From positions 1 through 27,867 of the forward strand of contig CANGMU010000005.1 in NCBI GenBank assembly GCA_947454665.1: DNA of 27,867 nucleotides, written 5' to 3'. The stretch's first letter is position 1; each line of letters begins with the position of its first letter. Under the pieces are notes generated by a model, which worked only from the letters and a program-made list of their open reading frames with translations, made no database searches and was not told the DNA's origin. Below, one piece after another: positions 7,739 through 17,287 of this stretch. Source of the stretch: Pseudomonadota bacterium (GTDB lineage: Bacteria; Pseudomonadota; Gammaproteobacteria; Steroidobacterales; Steroidobacteraceae). The position numbers and the translations under genes were made by a program.

Positions 7739-8902
7739 TCAGACCTCGATCACGCGACCGTGATCACCCGGCTCCTGGTTCACCGATATGACCGTAGCCT
7801 TCGGGAAGAAGTTGAACTCGGAAGCGCTGGCCCAGGTATAGGCACCCATCGCGCCGCCGACCACGAGGTCGCCGACGTTGAGTTTCGGCAGTGGCACATC
7901 TTCCGCGATCACGTCGATGCTGTCGCAGGTCGGGCCTGCCAGCACGGCCGCATGCAGAGGGCCTTCCCGCAATGCACGCACCGGATATCGGGCATGGTCG
8001 TAGATCTGTCCGCTGTACGAGCCATACACGCCGTCATCGAGGTAATACCACCAGCGGCCCTCGCGCTGCGCGCGACCCATGACGGTGGAAACGGCGATCG
8101 CCGACGGACCGGCGATGAAGCGGCCTGGCTCGGCGATCACGCGGATGCGCTTCGGCAGACCCGCGAGCGCCTTGCGGATGGGGGCGCAGAAGCGGCTGAT
8201 GGATTCAACCGGCTGCCGATATTCGATCGGAAAGCCGCCGCCGATATCGAGCGTATCGAAACGGCCCAGCTTTTCCTTGCGGGCGTCGGCCAGCAGCTTC
8301 GCGCAGACGGCAATGGCCTCGACATGCTTGCGCGCGTCCGGTGCCTGACTGCCCACATGGAACGAGAAACCACGCACCGGCACGCCAAGCTTCGCAGCCA
8401 GCCGCGCCAGCTCCAGCGCATCCTCAGGGTCGCAGCCGAACTTGCGCGACAGGTCGCTGACGACGCCCGGCGAACGGAAGGACACGCGCAGCAGCAATTC
8501 GGCTTCATCACGATAGCGACGGAACTTCTTCACTTCGTCCGGATTGTCCGCGACGAACACGCGCACGCCGGCGTCCAACGCGTTGCGGATGTCCTTGTCG
8601 CGCTTGATCGGATGCGTGTGGATGCAGCGCTTCGGGTCCGCATCCAGGCGAGACGCCAGCTGCACCTCGCCTGTCGTCGCCAGGTCGAGCCAGCCACCCT
8701 CCTCGAGGATCGTGCTGACCACGGCCGGATGCGGCAGCGGCTTCAGCGCGTAATGCAGGTCCACGCCTGGCAGTGCCTTGGCCAGCGCCCGGTACTGGGC
8801 GCGCACGCGCTCGCAGTCGATGATGACCAGCGGCGAACCATAGCGGTCTACGAGACGCTGGATCTGGGCAGGCGTGAACGGATCGATATAGGACTGGGCC
8901 AT
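7739..8902 (-). CDS. Fold-III PLP decarboxylase, probably ornithine (or lysine/ornithine) decarboxylase
   Basis: A 387-residue alanine-racemase-fold (type III) decarboxylase of the eukaryotic-type ornithine decarboxylase group; it would make putrescine (and/or cadaverine) for polyamine synthesis. The pyridoxal phosphate lysine is K54 in YALKPLPHP, H182 lies in SFHVGSQ, the phosphate-binding glycines are in DIGGGFP (about 219-225), EPGRF is at 258-262, and the C-terminal catalytic cysteine is C326 in AGPTCDSID. The GPTCDS motif favours ornithine/lysine decarboxylase over carboxynorspermidine decarboxylase. Length is typical for the compact bacterial form. The ODC versus dual lysine/ornithine preference cannot be decided from these motifs. 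It lies between tsaC (39 bases upstream) and comB (5 bases downstream). Confidence 0.9.
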   Translation of the reverse strand: MAQSYIDPFTPAQIQRLVDRYGSPLVIIDCERVRAQYRALAKALPGVDLHYALKPLPHPAVVSTILEEGGWLDLATTGEVQLASRLDADPKRCIHTHPIKRDKDIRNALDAGVRVFVADNPDEVKKFRRYRDEAELLLRVSFRSPGVVSDLSRKFGCDPEDALELARLAAKLGVPVRGFSFHVGSQAPDARKHVEAIAVCAKLLADARKEKLGRFDTLDIGGGFPIEYRQPVESISRFCAPIRKALAGLPKRIRVIAEPGRFIAGPSAIAVSTVMGRAQREGRWWYYLDDGVYGSYSGQIYDHARYPVRALREGPLHAAVLAGPTCDSIDVIAEDVPLPKLNVGDLVVGGAMGAYTWASASEFNFFPKATVISVNQEPGDHGRVIEV

Positions 8903-8941
8903 GTCAGTGGCGCTCCGGGCGACCAGGTTGCAGGAAGGAAA

Positions 8942-9943
8942 TCAGGGTAAATCTGACGCAGGGACATCGTCCCCGGCAGCGGCTCGGGAAAGGCGGTCGC
9001 GGACCGCATCCCATTCCGCGTCTGTCGGCACCGCTTCGACCAGCAGTCGGTCGCAGCCGGCCTTGTCGAGCGCCCGAAGGTTCGCGTACAGCGCATGGGC
9101 ATAGACCGCAGGGTCGGTGCCGCCAACCAGCCATACGGCCGAAGCCGCGTTCGCAGTCGTCGGTCGAAGCGAGAGCACAGCGAGGCGATGCCCGGCCGTG
9201 ATACCTGCTGCAATCGCCGCATCCAGCGATATCGAGGAAACCAGCGACACGGGTGTCTGAGGCGCGTAGTGCGACGTCGTACTGCCCGGTACGCGCGGCG
9301 CGTTGACCGCAACGCCCACCGCAATGCCACCCGCCACCGCGGCCAGCTGCGCAGGCGTGATCGCACCCGGCCGCAGCAGGCGCGGCGGATCTTCGAGGCA
9401 GGACACGATCGTCGACTCCAGGCCGACGTCGCTGTCGCCGCCGTCCAGCACGCAGGGCAGTGCATCGCCGAATTCGTCGCGCACATGGGCCGCGCAGGTC
9501 GCGGACACGCGGCCATAGCGATTCGCGGATGGCGCCGCGATGCCGCCACCGAAAGTCTGGAGAAGTGCCCGCGCAACCGGGTGGGACGGCACGCGCAAGG
9601 CAACGCTGTCCTGGCCACCGGTCACCGCGTCCGGCACCCGCGCTGCCCGTTGCAGCACCAGCGTGAGCGGGCCTGGCCAGAAGGCCGCGGCCAGGCGACG
9701 CGCAGCGGGCGGCACGTCCACCGCCCAGTCATCGAGCTGGGTGGCATCGTGCAGGTGGACGATCAGGGGGTGTGTCGCGGGGCGCCCCTTCAGCGCGAAG
9801 ACCTCGCGCACAGCGTCCGCATTGCGGGCATCTGCACCGAGTCCATAGACGGTCTCGGTCGGAAACGCGACGAGACGACCGGCGCGCAATGCGTCCGCCG
9901 CCGCTGTCACATCTGCCTGGTTTGCCGGAACGACCCCTGTCAT
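8942..9943 (-). CDS. tsaC: L-threonylcarbamoyladenylate synthase, long (Sua5) form
   Basis: A 333-residue YrdC/Sua5 protein that makes threonylcarbamoyl-AMP from threonine, bicarbonate and ATP, the first step of the universal t6A37 modification of ANN-decoding tRNAs. The YrdC domain (about 1-200) shows AFPTETVYGLGADA near residue 26, KGRPATHPLIVH, WPGPLTLVL, VALRVPSHP and AAPSANRYGRVS; a linker with STTSHYAPQTP leads into the C-terminal Sua5 domain. This is the two-domain Sua5 architecture, unlike the short TsaC of E. coli. The gene starts 21 bases after the protease stop on the same strand. Nothing points to specialised regulation. Confidence 0.94.
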   Translation of the reverse strand: MTGVVPANQADVTAAADALRAGRLVAFPTETVYGLGADARNADAVREVFALKGRPATHPLIVHLHDATQLDDWAVDVPPAARRLAAAFWPGPLTLVLQRAARVPDAVTGGQDSVALRVPSHPVARALLQTFGGGIAAPSANRYGRVSATCAAHVRDEFGDALPCVLDGGDSDVGLESTIVSCLEDPPRLLRPGAITPAQLAAVAGGIAVGVAVNAPRVPGSTTSHYAPQTPVSLVSSISLDAAIAAGITAGHRLAVLSLRPTTANAASAVWLVGGTDPAVYAHALYANLRALDKAGCDRLLVEAVPTDAEWDAVRDRLSRAAAGDDVPASDLP

Positions 9944-9964
9944 CCCGGCATTCTACCCGTGCCG

Positions 9965-12790
9965 TCAGTCGATCGCCCGGCGCTCCCAGCCCGAGGCGCC
10001 GCGACGCAGCTCGTAGGTAGGCCAGTAATGCCGGTCGAGCTTCAGCGTGATCACTTCCGGGGTGTTGTTCCAGGTCAGCGTGCGGATCCGGATCGAAGCG
10101 CGATCCGGACGACCGGACACCACCTTGAGGAAGGCATCCAGGTCCGGCGTCGGCTGACCATCCACCTCGATGATGCGACGGCCCGGCAACAGGCGGTAAC
10201 GCGTCGCCGGTGATCCGTAGGTGAAATAGGCCACGTACACACCCTCCGGCTTGATGCCACGCTGCGTGCTCATCGCACGATGGGGCGCCTGCAGCGTCGC
10301 GCCGGCCCAGTGCACGACGCGATCGACATCAGTGCCAGGCAGCGCCGTCGTCGGCACATCGAAAGACAGCTCGTTGTCCCCGCGCCAGACCGTGACACGC
10401 ACGCTGTCTCGGTCCGACACGGCCCGTTCCACCTCGCGGAACTGCGTGACGGCCTTGCCGTCCACCGCGAGCAACAGGTCACCCTGCTGCAGGACACGGG
10501 CGGAGCTCGCGCCACCGGTCAGGCGCACGATCGACAGGACCTGCCGCTTTTCCGGGCTCGCCTGTTCGAGCCTGCGCACCCACTCTTCCGACAAGCCGAG
10601 ATCTCGCGCACCCGACAAGGGCTGCAAAGCGAGGTCGACGTCCAGCGTATGGAGCAAGGTGCCGGCACGCAGGTGCGCGAGCATCTCGTCGACCAGATCG
10701 ATCGGCACGCCCCGGTTGCCCTGCAGTGTTTCGCGGCCGTTCTCGAAGGAGAAGCTCGACCACAGGCCGAGCACGGCACCGCGGGCGTCGGTCAACACTC
10801 CATCGAAATCGCCCGGCGGATTGAGCAACTGCGCCACCTGGACGCCACCATCCCGGAATTGCATCGTGCGCGACAAGGGCAGCAACAGCGGGTCGATCGA
10901 CGCGATGGAGGTCGCGCGCGATTTCAGCGTGCCAGCCGCATCGAGGCCAACGACATTGATCGACTGTCCGGCCTTGAAGCCCTTGAGATCCAGCTTCGCG
11001 GCCTTCACCGGTGTCTTGCCGATGAGTGCCGGGTCGTAGGACACGATGGCAAGGTTGTGCAGCGGATGGATGAACTCCACCTTGCCGGGCACTTCCAGCG
11101 CGCCCGCAAAGGTGATGCGGACATCACCCATCGATACCGGCACCGTGTTGCGATCGGTCACGACGAGACCGCGCACCGCGTCCACGATGAGGCCCGTGCC
11201 GCGGTAATTGCGATCCGTGATGCCCGAGACCGGATAGGGCATGTCGAAGCCCAGGTTGACCAGCGACGGCGCCAGCTGCGCGATCAGCGGATCGGGATTG
11301 CTCGGGAACGTGGTGGAGCCGGTGGGACGCGCCTTTGGCGCAGGCCCCTGCGGCAGGTCTTCGCAGGGCCACAGCCCGCTGGCGTCATCACGGCGACACT
11401 GGCGCGCCGGGAACCAGCGACGGTCCATGCGGAAGCTGCGCAGCACGCTGCCGTTGGAATCATCCATCGTCGTGTAGCGGATGCTGGCTCGATCACCGTC
11501 GGCCAGCCCGTCCAGCACGGTGCGGAAGTCCGCGAGTCGCTGTACCGGTTTGCCGTTCAGGGCGGTGACCAGCGCCGCGCGCGGCACACCAGCGGCACCC
11601 AGGACATAGCCGGGATTGGCGACAAAGACACCACGCACCGGCAGGTTGAAGTGGCGCGCCTGCTGGTAGGACAGGTCATGCACGACAGCTTCGCCGAACT
11701 CGACGAAGGCCGATGGGGTGATGGCATCGAGGTCGCCGACTTCGAGCGGAACCTGCAAGGTCGCGCCGCCACGCTGCACTTCCAGCGTGACGGTCTGGCC
11801 GATGGCATCGTCCAGCAGGGATTCGAGAGGCTCGAACTGCGTCACGAAGCGTTCGTTCACCTTCACCAGGACGTCGCCCGCCTGGATCTTGCCGAAGGCC
11901 GGCGACCCGGCCTGCACCTGGTCCACGACCAGCATGCCCGTCCCCTTCGGAAAGGCCAGGCGGATCGCCGCTTCGGTGTCGCCGGTCAGGCCGAGACGCT
12001 TCACTTCGTCGAAGGGCGTGTATTCGAACACAGTCTGCAGGGTGCCGCGCGTCACCGGATTGCCGGCACGCAACAGCTCGACGGCGCGGCGCACGCGGCC
12101 CAGTGGCAGGTAGAAGCTCGATGCATTGCCGGTCGCACCGCCCGCGTTCAACGCGACCACACGACCCTCGATGTCGATGACCGGCGAACCTGAGGAACCC
12201 CCGGACGTGCCCGACGCCGCCTGGATGTAGAACGTGTTGAAGTCGTTGTACTTGCCCGAGCCATACACCGGCGCCTCGCGGTCCAGCCGCGCCAGGGTGC
12301 CGGCGAGGATCGACAGCTGCTCGCCCGCGTTGTTGCCAATGACGCGGATTTCGCGGCCCACCTGTGCGCCCTCCGGATGCAAGGGCAGCGACTGCGGCTT
12401 GATGAACTTCAGCTTGGACGGGTCGTAACGGTACAGGCCGAAATCGTGCACCGGATCGCGATAGACCGGATACAGCTGCACCTCCTCGCGATCGAGGAAC
12501 GTGGCCTCGGCGGTCACCGGACCAGGCGTGACGACATGGCGATTGGTGAGGATCAGCCCGCGTTCCGCATCGATCACGAAGCCGGTCGCCTGGGACGACG
12601 TGCTCCATTCGGTATCGAACGCGCGCGTGCCATCGATCTGGATCGCCACGACACTCTTGGCGATACGCTCGAGCGTGGCGGCCCAGGTCGCGTCTTCCTT
12701 GCCGGGCGATTGGGCGACCGCAGGCATGACAGGGGAGAGGCACAGCGCAACGCCGCACCAGACAACAAGACTTCTTGCGGTATGTCTCAC
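9965..12790 (-). CDS. Secreted Nma111/DEG7-like protein: active trypsin-like domain, degenerate second domain, four PDZ domains
   Basis: A 941-residue exported S1C serine protease. The start is GTG at 12790, overlapping the dgkA stop (GTGA); it is followed by a Sec signal peptide with basic RHTAR, a hydrophobic core and a likely AVA|Q cleavage after residue 26. The first protease domain has H85 (LTNRHVV), D116 (DPVHDFGLY) and S200 (GGSSGSPV). Two PDZ-like domains follow (roughly 235-330 and 345-440). A second protease fold (roughly 490-690) has lost the triad: Asn548 in VTDRNTV replaces His, Asn579 in HPLHNLAIVSYD replaces Asp, and the Ser position reads GDFDGVL. Two more PDZ-like domains end the protein, closing with HYWPTYELR. 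This order is that of yeast Nma111 and plant DEG7. It is likely a periplasmic quality-control protease; the substrate is unknown. Confidence 0.88.
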   Translation of the reverse strand: MRHTARSLVVWCGVALCLSPVMPAVAQSPGKEDATWAATLERIAKSVVAIQIDGTRAFDTEWSTSSQATGFVIDAERGLILTNRHVVTPGPVTAEATFLDREEVQLYPVYRDPVHDFGLYRYDPSKLKFIKPQSLPLHPEGAQVGREIRVIGNNAGEQLSILAGTLARLDREAPVYGSGKYNDFNTFYIQAASGTSGGSSGSPVIDIEGRVVALNAGGATGNASSFYLPLGRVRRAVELLRAGNPVTRGTLQTVFEYTPFDEVKRLGLTGDTEAAIRLAFPKGTGMLVVDQVQAGSPAFGKIQAGDVLVKVNERFVTQFEPLESLLDDAIGQTVTLEVQRGGATLQVPLEVGDLDAITPSAFVEFGEAVVHDLSYQQARHFNLPVRGVFVANPGYVLGAAGVPRAALVTALNGKPVQRLADFRTVLDGLADGDRASIRYTTMDDSNGSVLRSFRMDRRWFPARQCRRDDASGLWPCEDLPQGPAPKARPTGSTTFPSNPDPLIAQLAPSLVNLGFDMPYPVSGITDRNYRGTGLIVDAVRGLVVTDRNTVPVSMGDVRITFAGALEVPGKVEFIHPLHNLAIVSYDPALIGKTPVKAAKLDLKGFKAGQSINVVGLDAAGTLKSRATSIASIDPLLLPLSRTMQFRDGGVQVAQLLNPPGDFDGVLTDARGAVLGLWSSFSFENGRETLQGNRGVPIDLVDEMLAHLRAGTLLHTLDVDLALQPLSGARDLGLSEEWVRRLEQASPEKRQVLSIVRLTGGASSARVLQQGDLLLAVDGKAVTQFREVERAVSDRDSVRVTVWRGDNELSFDVPTTALPGTDVDRVVHWAGATLQAPHRAMSTQRGIKPEGVYVAYFTYGSPATRYRLLPGRRIIEVDGQPTPDLDAFLKVVSGRPDRASIRIRTLTWNNTPEVITLKLDRHYWPTYELRRGASGWERRAID

Positions 12791-13146
12791 AGGAGCACCA
12801 GGAGCCAGGTGACGACCAGCCAGACCAGCGACAGGAGGACCGCTGCCGAACCCAGATCCTTGGCGAGGCCCGACAGGACATGCCGTTCGAGCCCGATGCG
12901 GTCGACCGTCGCCTCGATCGCGCTGTTGAGCAACTCGACGACGAGCACGAGCAGCATCGGGGCCACCAGCAGGGCCCGCTCGATCCCGTTCTTGCCCAGG
13001 TAGAGCCCCAGCGGGATCACGACAACGGCCAGCCAGAGCTCCTGGCGGAAGGCGGCCTCCTCGCGGTAGGCGCCCGCGAAGCCCTTTCGGCTCGAATCGA
13101 GGGCCCGGAACAGTCGTGTAAGGCCTTGGGGCTTCGGTCGGTCCAT
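12787..13146 (-). CDS. dgkA: Diacylglycerol kinase
   Basis: A 119-residue integral membrane kinase that phosphorylates diacylglycerol to phosphatidic acid, recycling the lipid left by membrane-derived oligosaccharide or lipid A modification. It has the small prokaryotic DgkA layout: an amphipathic start (RALDSSRKGFAGAYREEAAFRQE), three membrane helices, and the signature VVELLNSAIEATVDRIG around residues 67-83. Length is near the E. coli value of 122. ATG at 13146 is chosen because it gives the normal family N-terminus; GGGA lies seven bases upstream. An open frame runs much further upstream but is antisense to ispG. It overlaps the protease gene by four bases and appears to head the six-gene minus-strand cluster. 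Confidence 0.93.
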   Translation of the reverse strand: MDRPKPQGLTRLFRALDSSRKGFAGAYREEAAFRQELWLAVVVIPLGLYLGKNGIERALLVAPMLLVLVVELLNSAIEATVDRIGLERHVLSGLAKDLGSAAVLLSLVWLVVTWLLVLL

Positions 13147-13198
13147 TCGGCGGTCCCATCGGGTGTACAAGTGGGTTCGCAAGCAGTCTAGCAATACA

Positions 13199-14433
<1,235 letters not shown>

Positions 14434-14437
<4 letters not shown>

Positions 14438-14772
14438 CGCAACTTGCCGAACGCCGCTGCCTGCCCTGTGAAGGCGGCATGGCTCCGCTGACGCGGGCCG
14501 CTGCCGAGGAAGTGCTGCAAAACCTCGACGAGGGCTGGCAACTCGCGCCGGAAGGTACGCACATTCTGCGGGAATTCCGCTTCAAGGATTTCTATCGCAC
14601 GATGAGCTTCGTGAACGCGGTAGCCCACATCGCAAACATCGAGGACCACCATCCGGACCTGGAGGTGGGCTACAACTATTGCCGCCTGCGGTACATGACG
14701 CACGCCATCCACGGGCTGTCGGAAAACGACTTCATCTGCGCGGCGAAGATCGATGCGCTGCCGCTGATCTGA
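14434..14772 (+). CDS. phhB: Pterin-4a-carbinolamine dehydratase
   Basis: A 112-residue PCD/DCoH protein. The family dehydrates 4a-hydroxytetrahydrobiopterin after aromatic amino acid hydroxylation; some bacterial members are associated with other pterin roles. The active-site signature EDHHPDLEVGYNY (from about residue 70) and the later THAIHGLSENDF are intact, and the N-terminal CLPCEGGMAPL is typical of proteobacterial PhhB. ATG overlaps the ispG stop (ATGA), so it is probably translated from the same mRNA. No phenylalanine hydroxylase gene is in the window, and the coupling to ispG has no pathway explanation I know of. Confidence 0.92.
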
Positions 14773-14778
14773 CGCAGG

Positions 14779-14814
14779 CTGCCGCGACCGTCAGGCGCGC
14801 GCGTAGCGCGGCAG
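14779..14814. terminator. Possible terminator hairpin between phhB and ubiI
   Basis: CTGCCGCG (14779-14786) can pair with CGCGGCAG (14807-14814) around a GC-rich 20-base loop. It sits seven bases after the phhB stop, at the convergent end of ubiI, and overlaps ubiI's last codons. There is no U-run on either strand, so this is tentative. Confidence 0.35.
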
Positions 14815-16032
14815 GTCGCCGGACAGCCCCAACGCCTGTCGCGTGAGTGCCTCGCGCAACACACGCGAACGTGCAACCCACCCCAAGCCTTCCCGCGCAA
14901 TGCGGCCAGTCAGGTCGGGTGCGCCACGGAAGGCCGCATCCAGCTGGTCCATGACCGCACCGACCACCGCATTTCCCGCGCGCCGTTCACGTTCATAGCG
15001 ACGCAGCAGGCGCGGCGCAGCCGGATCTTCCCGAGGCGGACGGTCTGCGATGGCCTCGCACAGCGCAGCCGCATCGAGCAGTCCCTGATTCACGCCCTGT
15101 CCCGCGAGCGGGTGAATGGTGTGCGCCGCATCGCCAACCAGCACGCAGCGTCCGGCTGAGAAACGCTCGGCCATCATGCGCCGCAGGGGAAAGGCTCGAC
15201 GCTCGCTCACCACCTGCAGTGAACCCAGCACCCGCGCGCTCGCCCGCGTGAGCGCGACATTGAATGCCTGCTCATCGAGCGCGAGCAGCCTGGCCGCTTC
15301 TTCATCGATGGCCGACCAGACGAGGGAACAGTGGCCATCGGCCAGCGGCAGCAAGGCCAGTGGCCCCGTTGGCAGGAAGACCTGCCAGGCCGTCGACCCA
15401 TGCGGCAGTTCGCAGGCGACGGTCGCCACGATCGCCCGCTCGCCATAGCCGCGTGTGGGCGCCGCGATGCCCACCGCTTCGCGCACGCGCGACGCCGCCC
15501 CATCCGCACCGACGACCAGACGAGCGCGGACCATGGGCCCCGACGTGCGCAACAGCACGGCGTCCGACTGCTGGTTGATGTCCTGCAGGGTCTCGCGCAA
15601 CAGCCGTCCGCCACCGTCTTCGAAGGCCTTCAGGGCCGCGACCTGGAGGTTGCGGTTTTCGATGATCGCACCCAGGTCCCGTTCCGCCATCGCCGCGGCA
15701 TCGAAGCACAGCGCATCGAGGCCATCGGGTGCGCTCCCCTCGTGCCAGACGCGCATCGACTGATAAGGGGCCACTCGCGTGGCGTCCAGCAGCGGCCAGG
15801 CTCCGGCGGCACGGAGAATCCGTTCGCTGGCCCGGGAGACGGCGGACACGCGCAATTCGAAAGCGGAACCGGCGATGGCCGCTTGCGGCCGCTCTCTTTC
15901 CAGCACGACGACGCGGGCTGGATCGATGCGCGCCTGGCGGACCAGCAAGGCACCGAGCGCCGCGCCCACCATGCCACCACCGACGATGGCGACCTCTGCT
16001 TCGACTAGGGTGCCATCGGCACCTGTGCTCAC
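14791..16032 (-). CDS. ubiI: UbiI/VisC-type FAD-dependent ubiquinone hydroxylase
   Basis: A 413-residue class A flavin monooxygenase of the UbiH/UbiF/UbiI family. The FAD dinucleotide motif is VGGGMVGAALG (about 17-27), the DG motif is VVGADGAASRVR (about 173-184), and the third FAD motif GDAAHTIHPLAGQGVNQG is at 300-317. The segment RVSAVSRASERILRAAGAW (61-79) followed by APYQSMRVW resembles E. coli UbiI (C5 hydroxylase) more than UbiH or UbiF. ATG at 16032 overlaps the ubiH stop by four bases. As the last gene of ygfB-pepP-ubiH-ubiI it occupies the same place as visC in enterobacteria, which supports the UbiI call. Position specificity remains inference. Confidence 0.88.
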   Translation of the reverse strand: MSTGADGTLVEAEVAIVGGGMVGAALGALLVRQARIDPARVVVLERERPQAAIAGSAFELRVSAVSRASERILRAAGAWPLLDATRVAPYQSMRVWHEGSAPDGLDALCFDAAAMAERDLGAIIENRNLQVAALKAFEDGGGRLLRETLQDINQQSDAVLLRTSGPMVRARLVVGADGAASRVREAVGIAAPTRGYGERAIVATVACELPHGSTAWQVFLPTGPLALLPLADGHCSLVWSAIDEEAARLLALDEQAFNVALTRASARVLGSLQVVSERRAFPLRRMMAERFSAGRCVLVGDAAHTIHPLAGQGVNQGLLDAAALCEAIADRPPREDPAAPRLLRRYERERRAGNAVVGAVMDQLDAAFRGAPDLTGRIAREGLGWVARSRVLREALTRQALGLSGDLPRYARA

Positions 16033-17279
16033 AGCGGCAGGCCTCGCGTCAGTCGCGGGCTGCTGCCACCGAAGCCGAAACTGATGCGACTGAGTGCGCG
16101 CTTGGCCGGCGGCAACAGGTCGAAGGCCAGCAGGCCCAGGTTGCGCAGGGCGGCGCGTCCGGAGCGCGCATCCGAAAAGCCCCGCACCAGACGATCCGTG
16201 AACTGCACGACGCCATCACGGTCCTGGGCCCGTTGGGCGGCATAGGCCGTCAACAATGCCGGCGCTCCGATATCGCCGCCACCCCGCGCCGCATCGGCCA
16301 GCAGTTCGGCCAGCGCCGCGGCATCGCGCAGCCCGAGGTTGAAACCCTGTCCTGCGACGGGATGCAGGGATTGCGATGCATTGCCCAGCAGGACAGCACG
16401 CGTGGCGATGCCCTCGCCCGCGCGCACCAGGGCGAGCGGATAGGCAACCCGCCGCCCCACTTGCTGCGCACGACCCGCGCGCCAACCGAAGGCCTCCTGC
16501 CAACGTGCGAGGAACGCAGCATCATCCAGCGCCATCAGCGCCCGTGCATCGTCCGGTCTCGCGGCCCAGACCATCGCACGCCAGTTCCCTGCACCGGACA
16601 CCCTCAAGGGCAACACGGCCATAGGGCCGGCGCTGGTGAAGCGCTCGTAGGCCGTGCCGTCATCGCGGGCATCCGTGCGCACTGGCGCGATGATCGCGGT
16701 CTGGTCGTAATCCTCGCGCGTCGCAGCGATGCCAGCCGCCGCGCGGACCAGCGACTGGGCGCCATCGGCCGCCACGACAAGCGGCGCCACGACTTCGCGC
16801 GTGGCACCGTCATGTTCGAAGGTCACGCGTGCCGCAGCCTCACCCAGCGCGATATGCGTCGCCCGCGCAGGCAGGCAGACCTCGACGCCGGCACAGCCCC
16901 GCAGCGCTGCCCAGACTTCGCGACCGATGACGCGATTCGGCACGACATAGCCGAGCGCGGACTGACCGAACTCCTCGGCCTCCAGCCGGGCAAAACCAAA
17001 GCGACCTGCGTCGGACACATGGATGCGTCGGATCGGCGCAGACTCGGGCAGCAGCTTCTGCCAGAGGCCCAAGGCCTCGAACACCTGTCGACTGCCGTTG
17101 CCCAGGGCCGTCGTACGCTCGTCGAAACTGGGCTGGTCGCCCGAGCCCGGCTCGAAGGCTTCGATCACCAGCAGGCGCAACCCCAAGGGCGCCAAAGCCA
17201 GCGCAAGGCTCGCGCCGACCATGCCACCGCCGACGATGACGACATCGTGCGTGCAGGTCGTGGCGCGGGCGTCGAGCAT
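16029..17279 (-). CDS. ubiH: 2-octaprenyl-6-methoxyphenol hydroxylase
   Basis: A 416-residue FAD monooxygenase that hydroxylates C1 of the ubiquinone ring. The FAD motif is VGGGMVGASLAL near 16-27, the DG motif VVAADGAQSLVR lies at 168-179, and GNASQSLHPVAGQGFNLG at 299-316 is very close to E. coli UbiH. Other UbiH-specific stretches are RRIHVSDAGRFGFARL, YERFTSAGPMAVLPL, FGWRAGRAQQVGRRVAYPLAL and the final FDLLPPAKRAL. It starts eight bases after the pepP stop and overlaps ubiI by four bases, the classical pepP-ubiH-ubiI order. The Ala-to-Ser change in GNAS is minor. Confidence 0.94.
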   Translation of the reverse strand: MLDARATTCTHDVVIVGGGMVGASLALALAPLGLRLLVIEAFEPGSGDQPSFDERTTALGNGSRQVFEALGLWQKLLPESAPIRRIHVSDAGRFGFARLEAEEFGQSALGYVVPNRVIGREVWAALRGCAGVEVCLPARATHIALGEAAARVTFEHDGATREVVAPLVVAADGAQSLVRAAAGIAATREDYDQTAIIAPVRTDARDDGTAYERFTSAGPMAVLPLRVSGAGNWRAMVWAARPDDARALMALDDAAFLARWQEAFGWRAGRAQQVGRRVAYPLALVRAGEGIATRAVLLGNASQSLHPVAGQGFNLGLRDAAALAELLADAARGGGDIGAPALLTAYAAQRAQDRDGVVQFTDRLVRGFSDARSGRAALRNLGLLAFDLLPPAKRALSRISFGFGGSSPRLTRGLPL

Positions 17280-17287
17280 GCCGCGAC

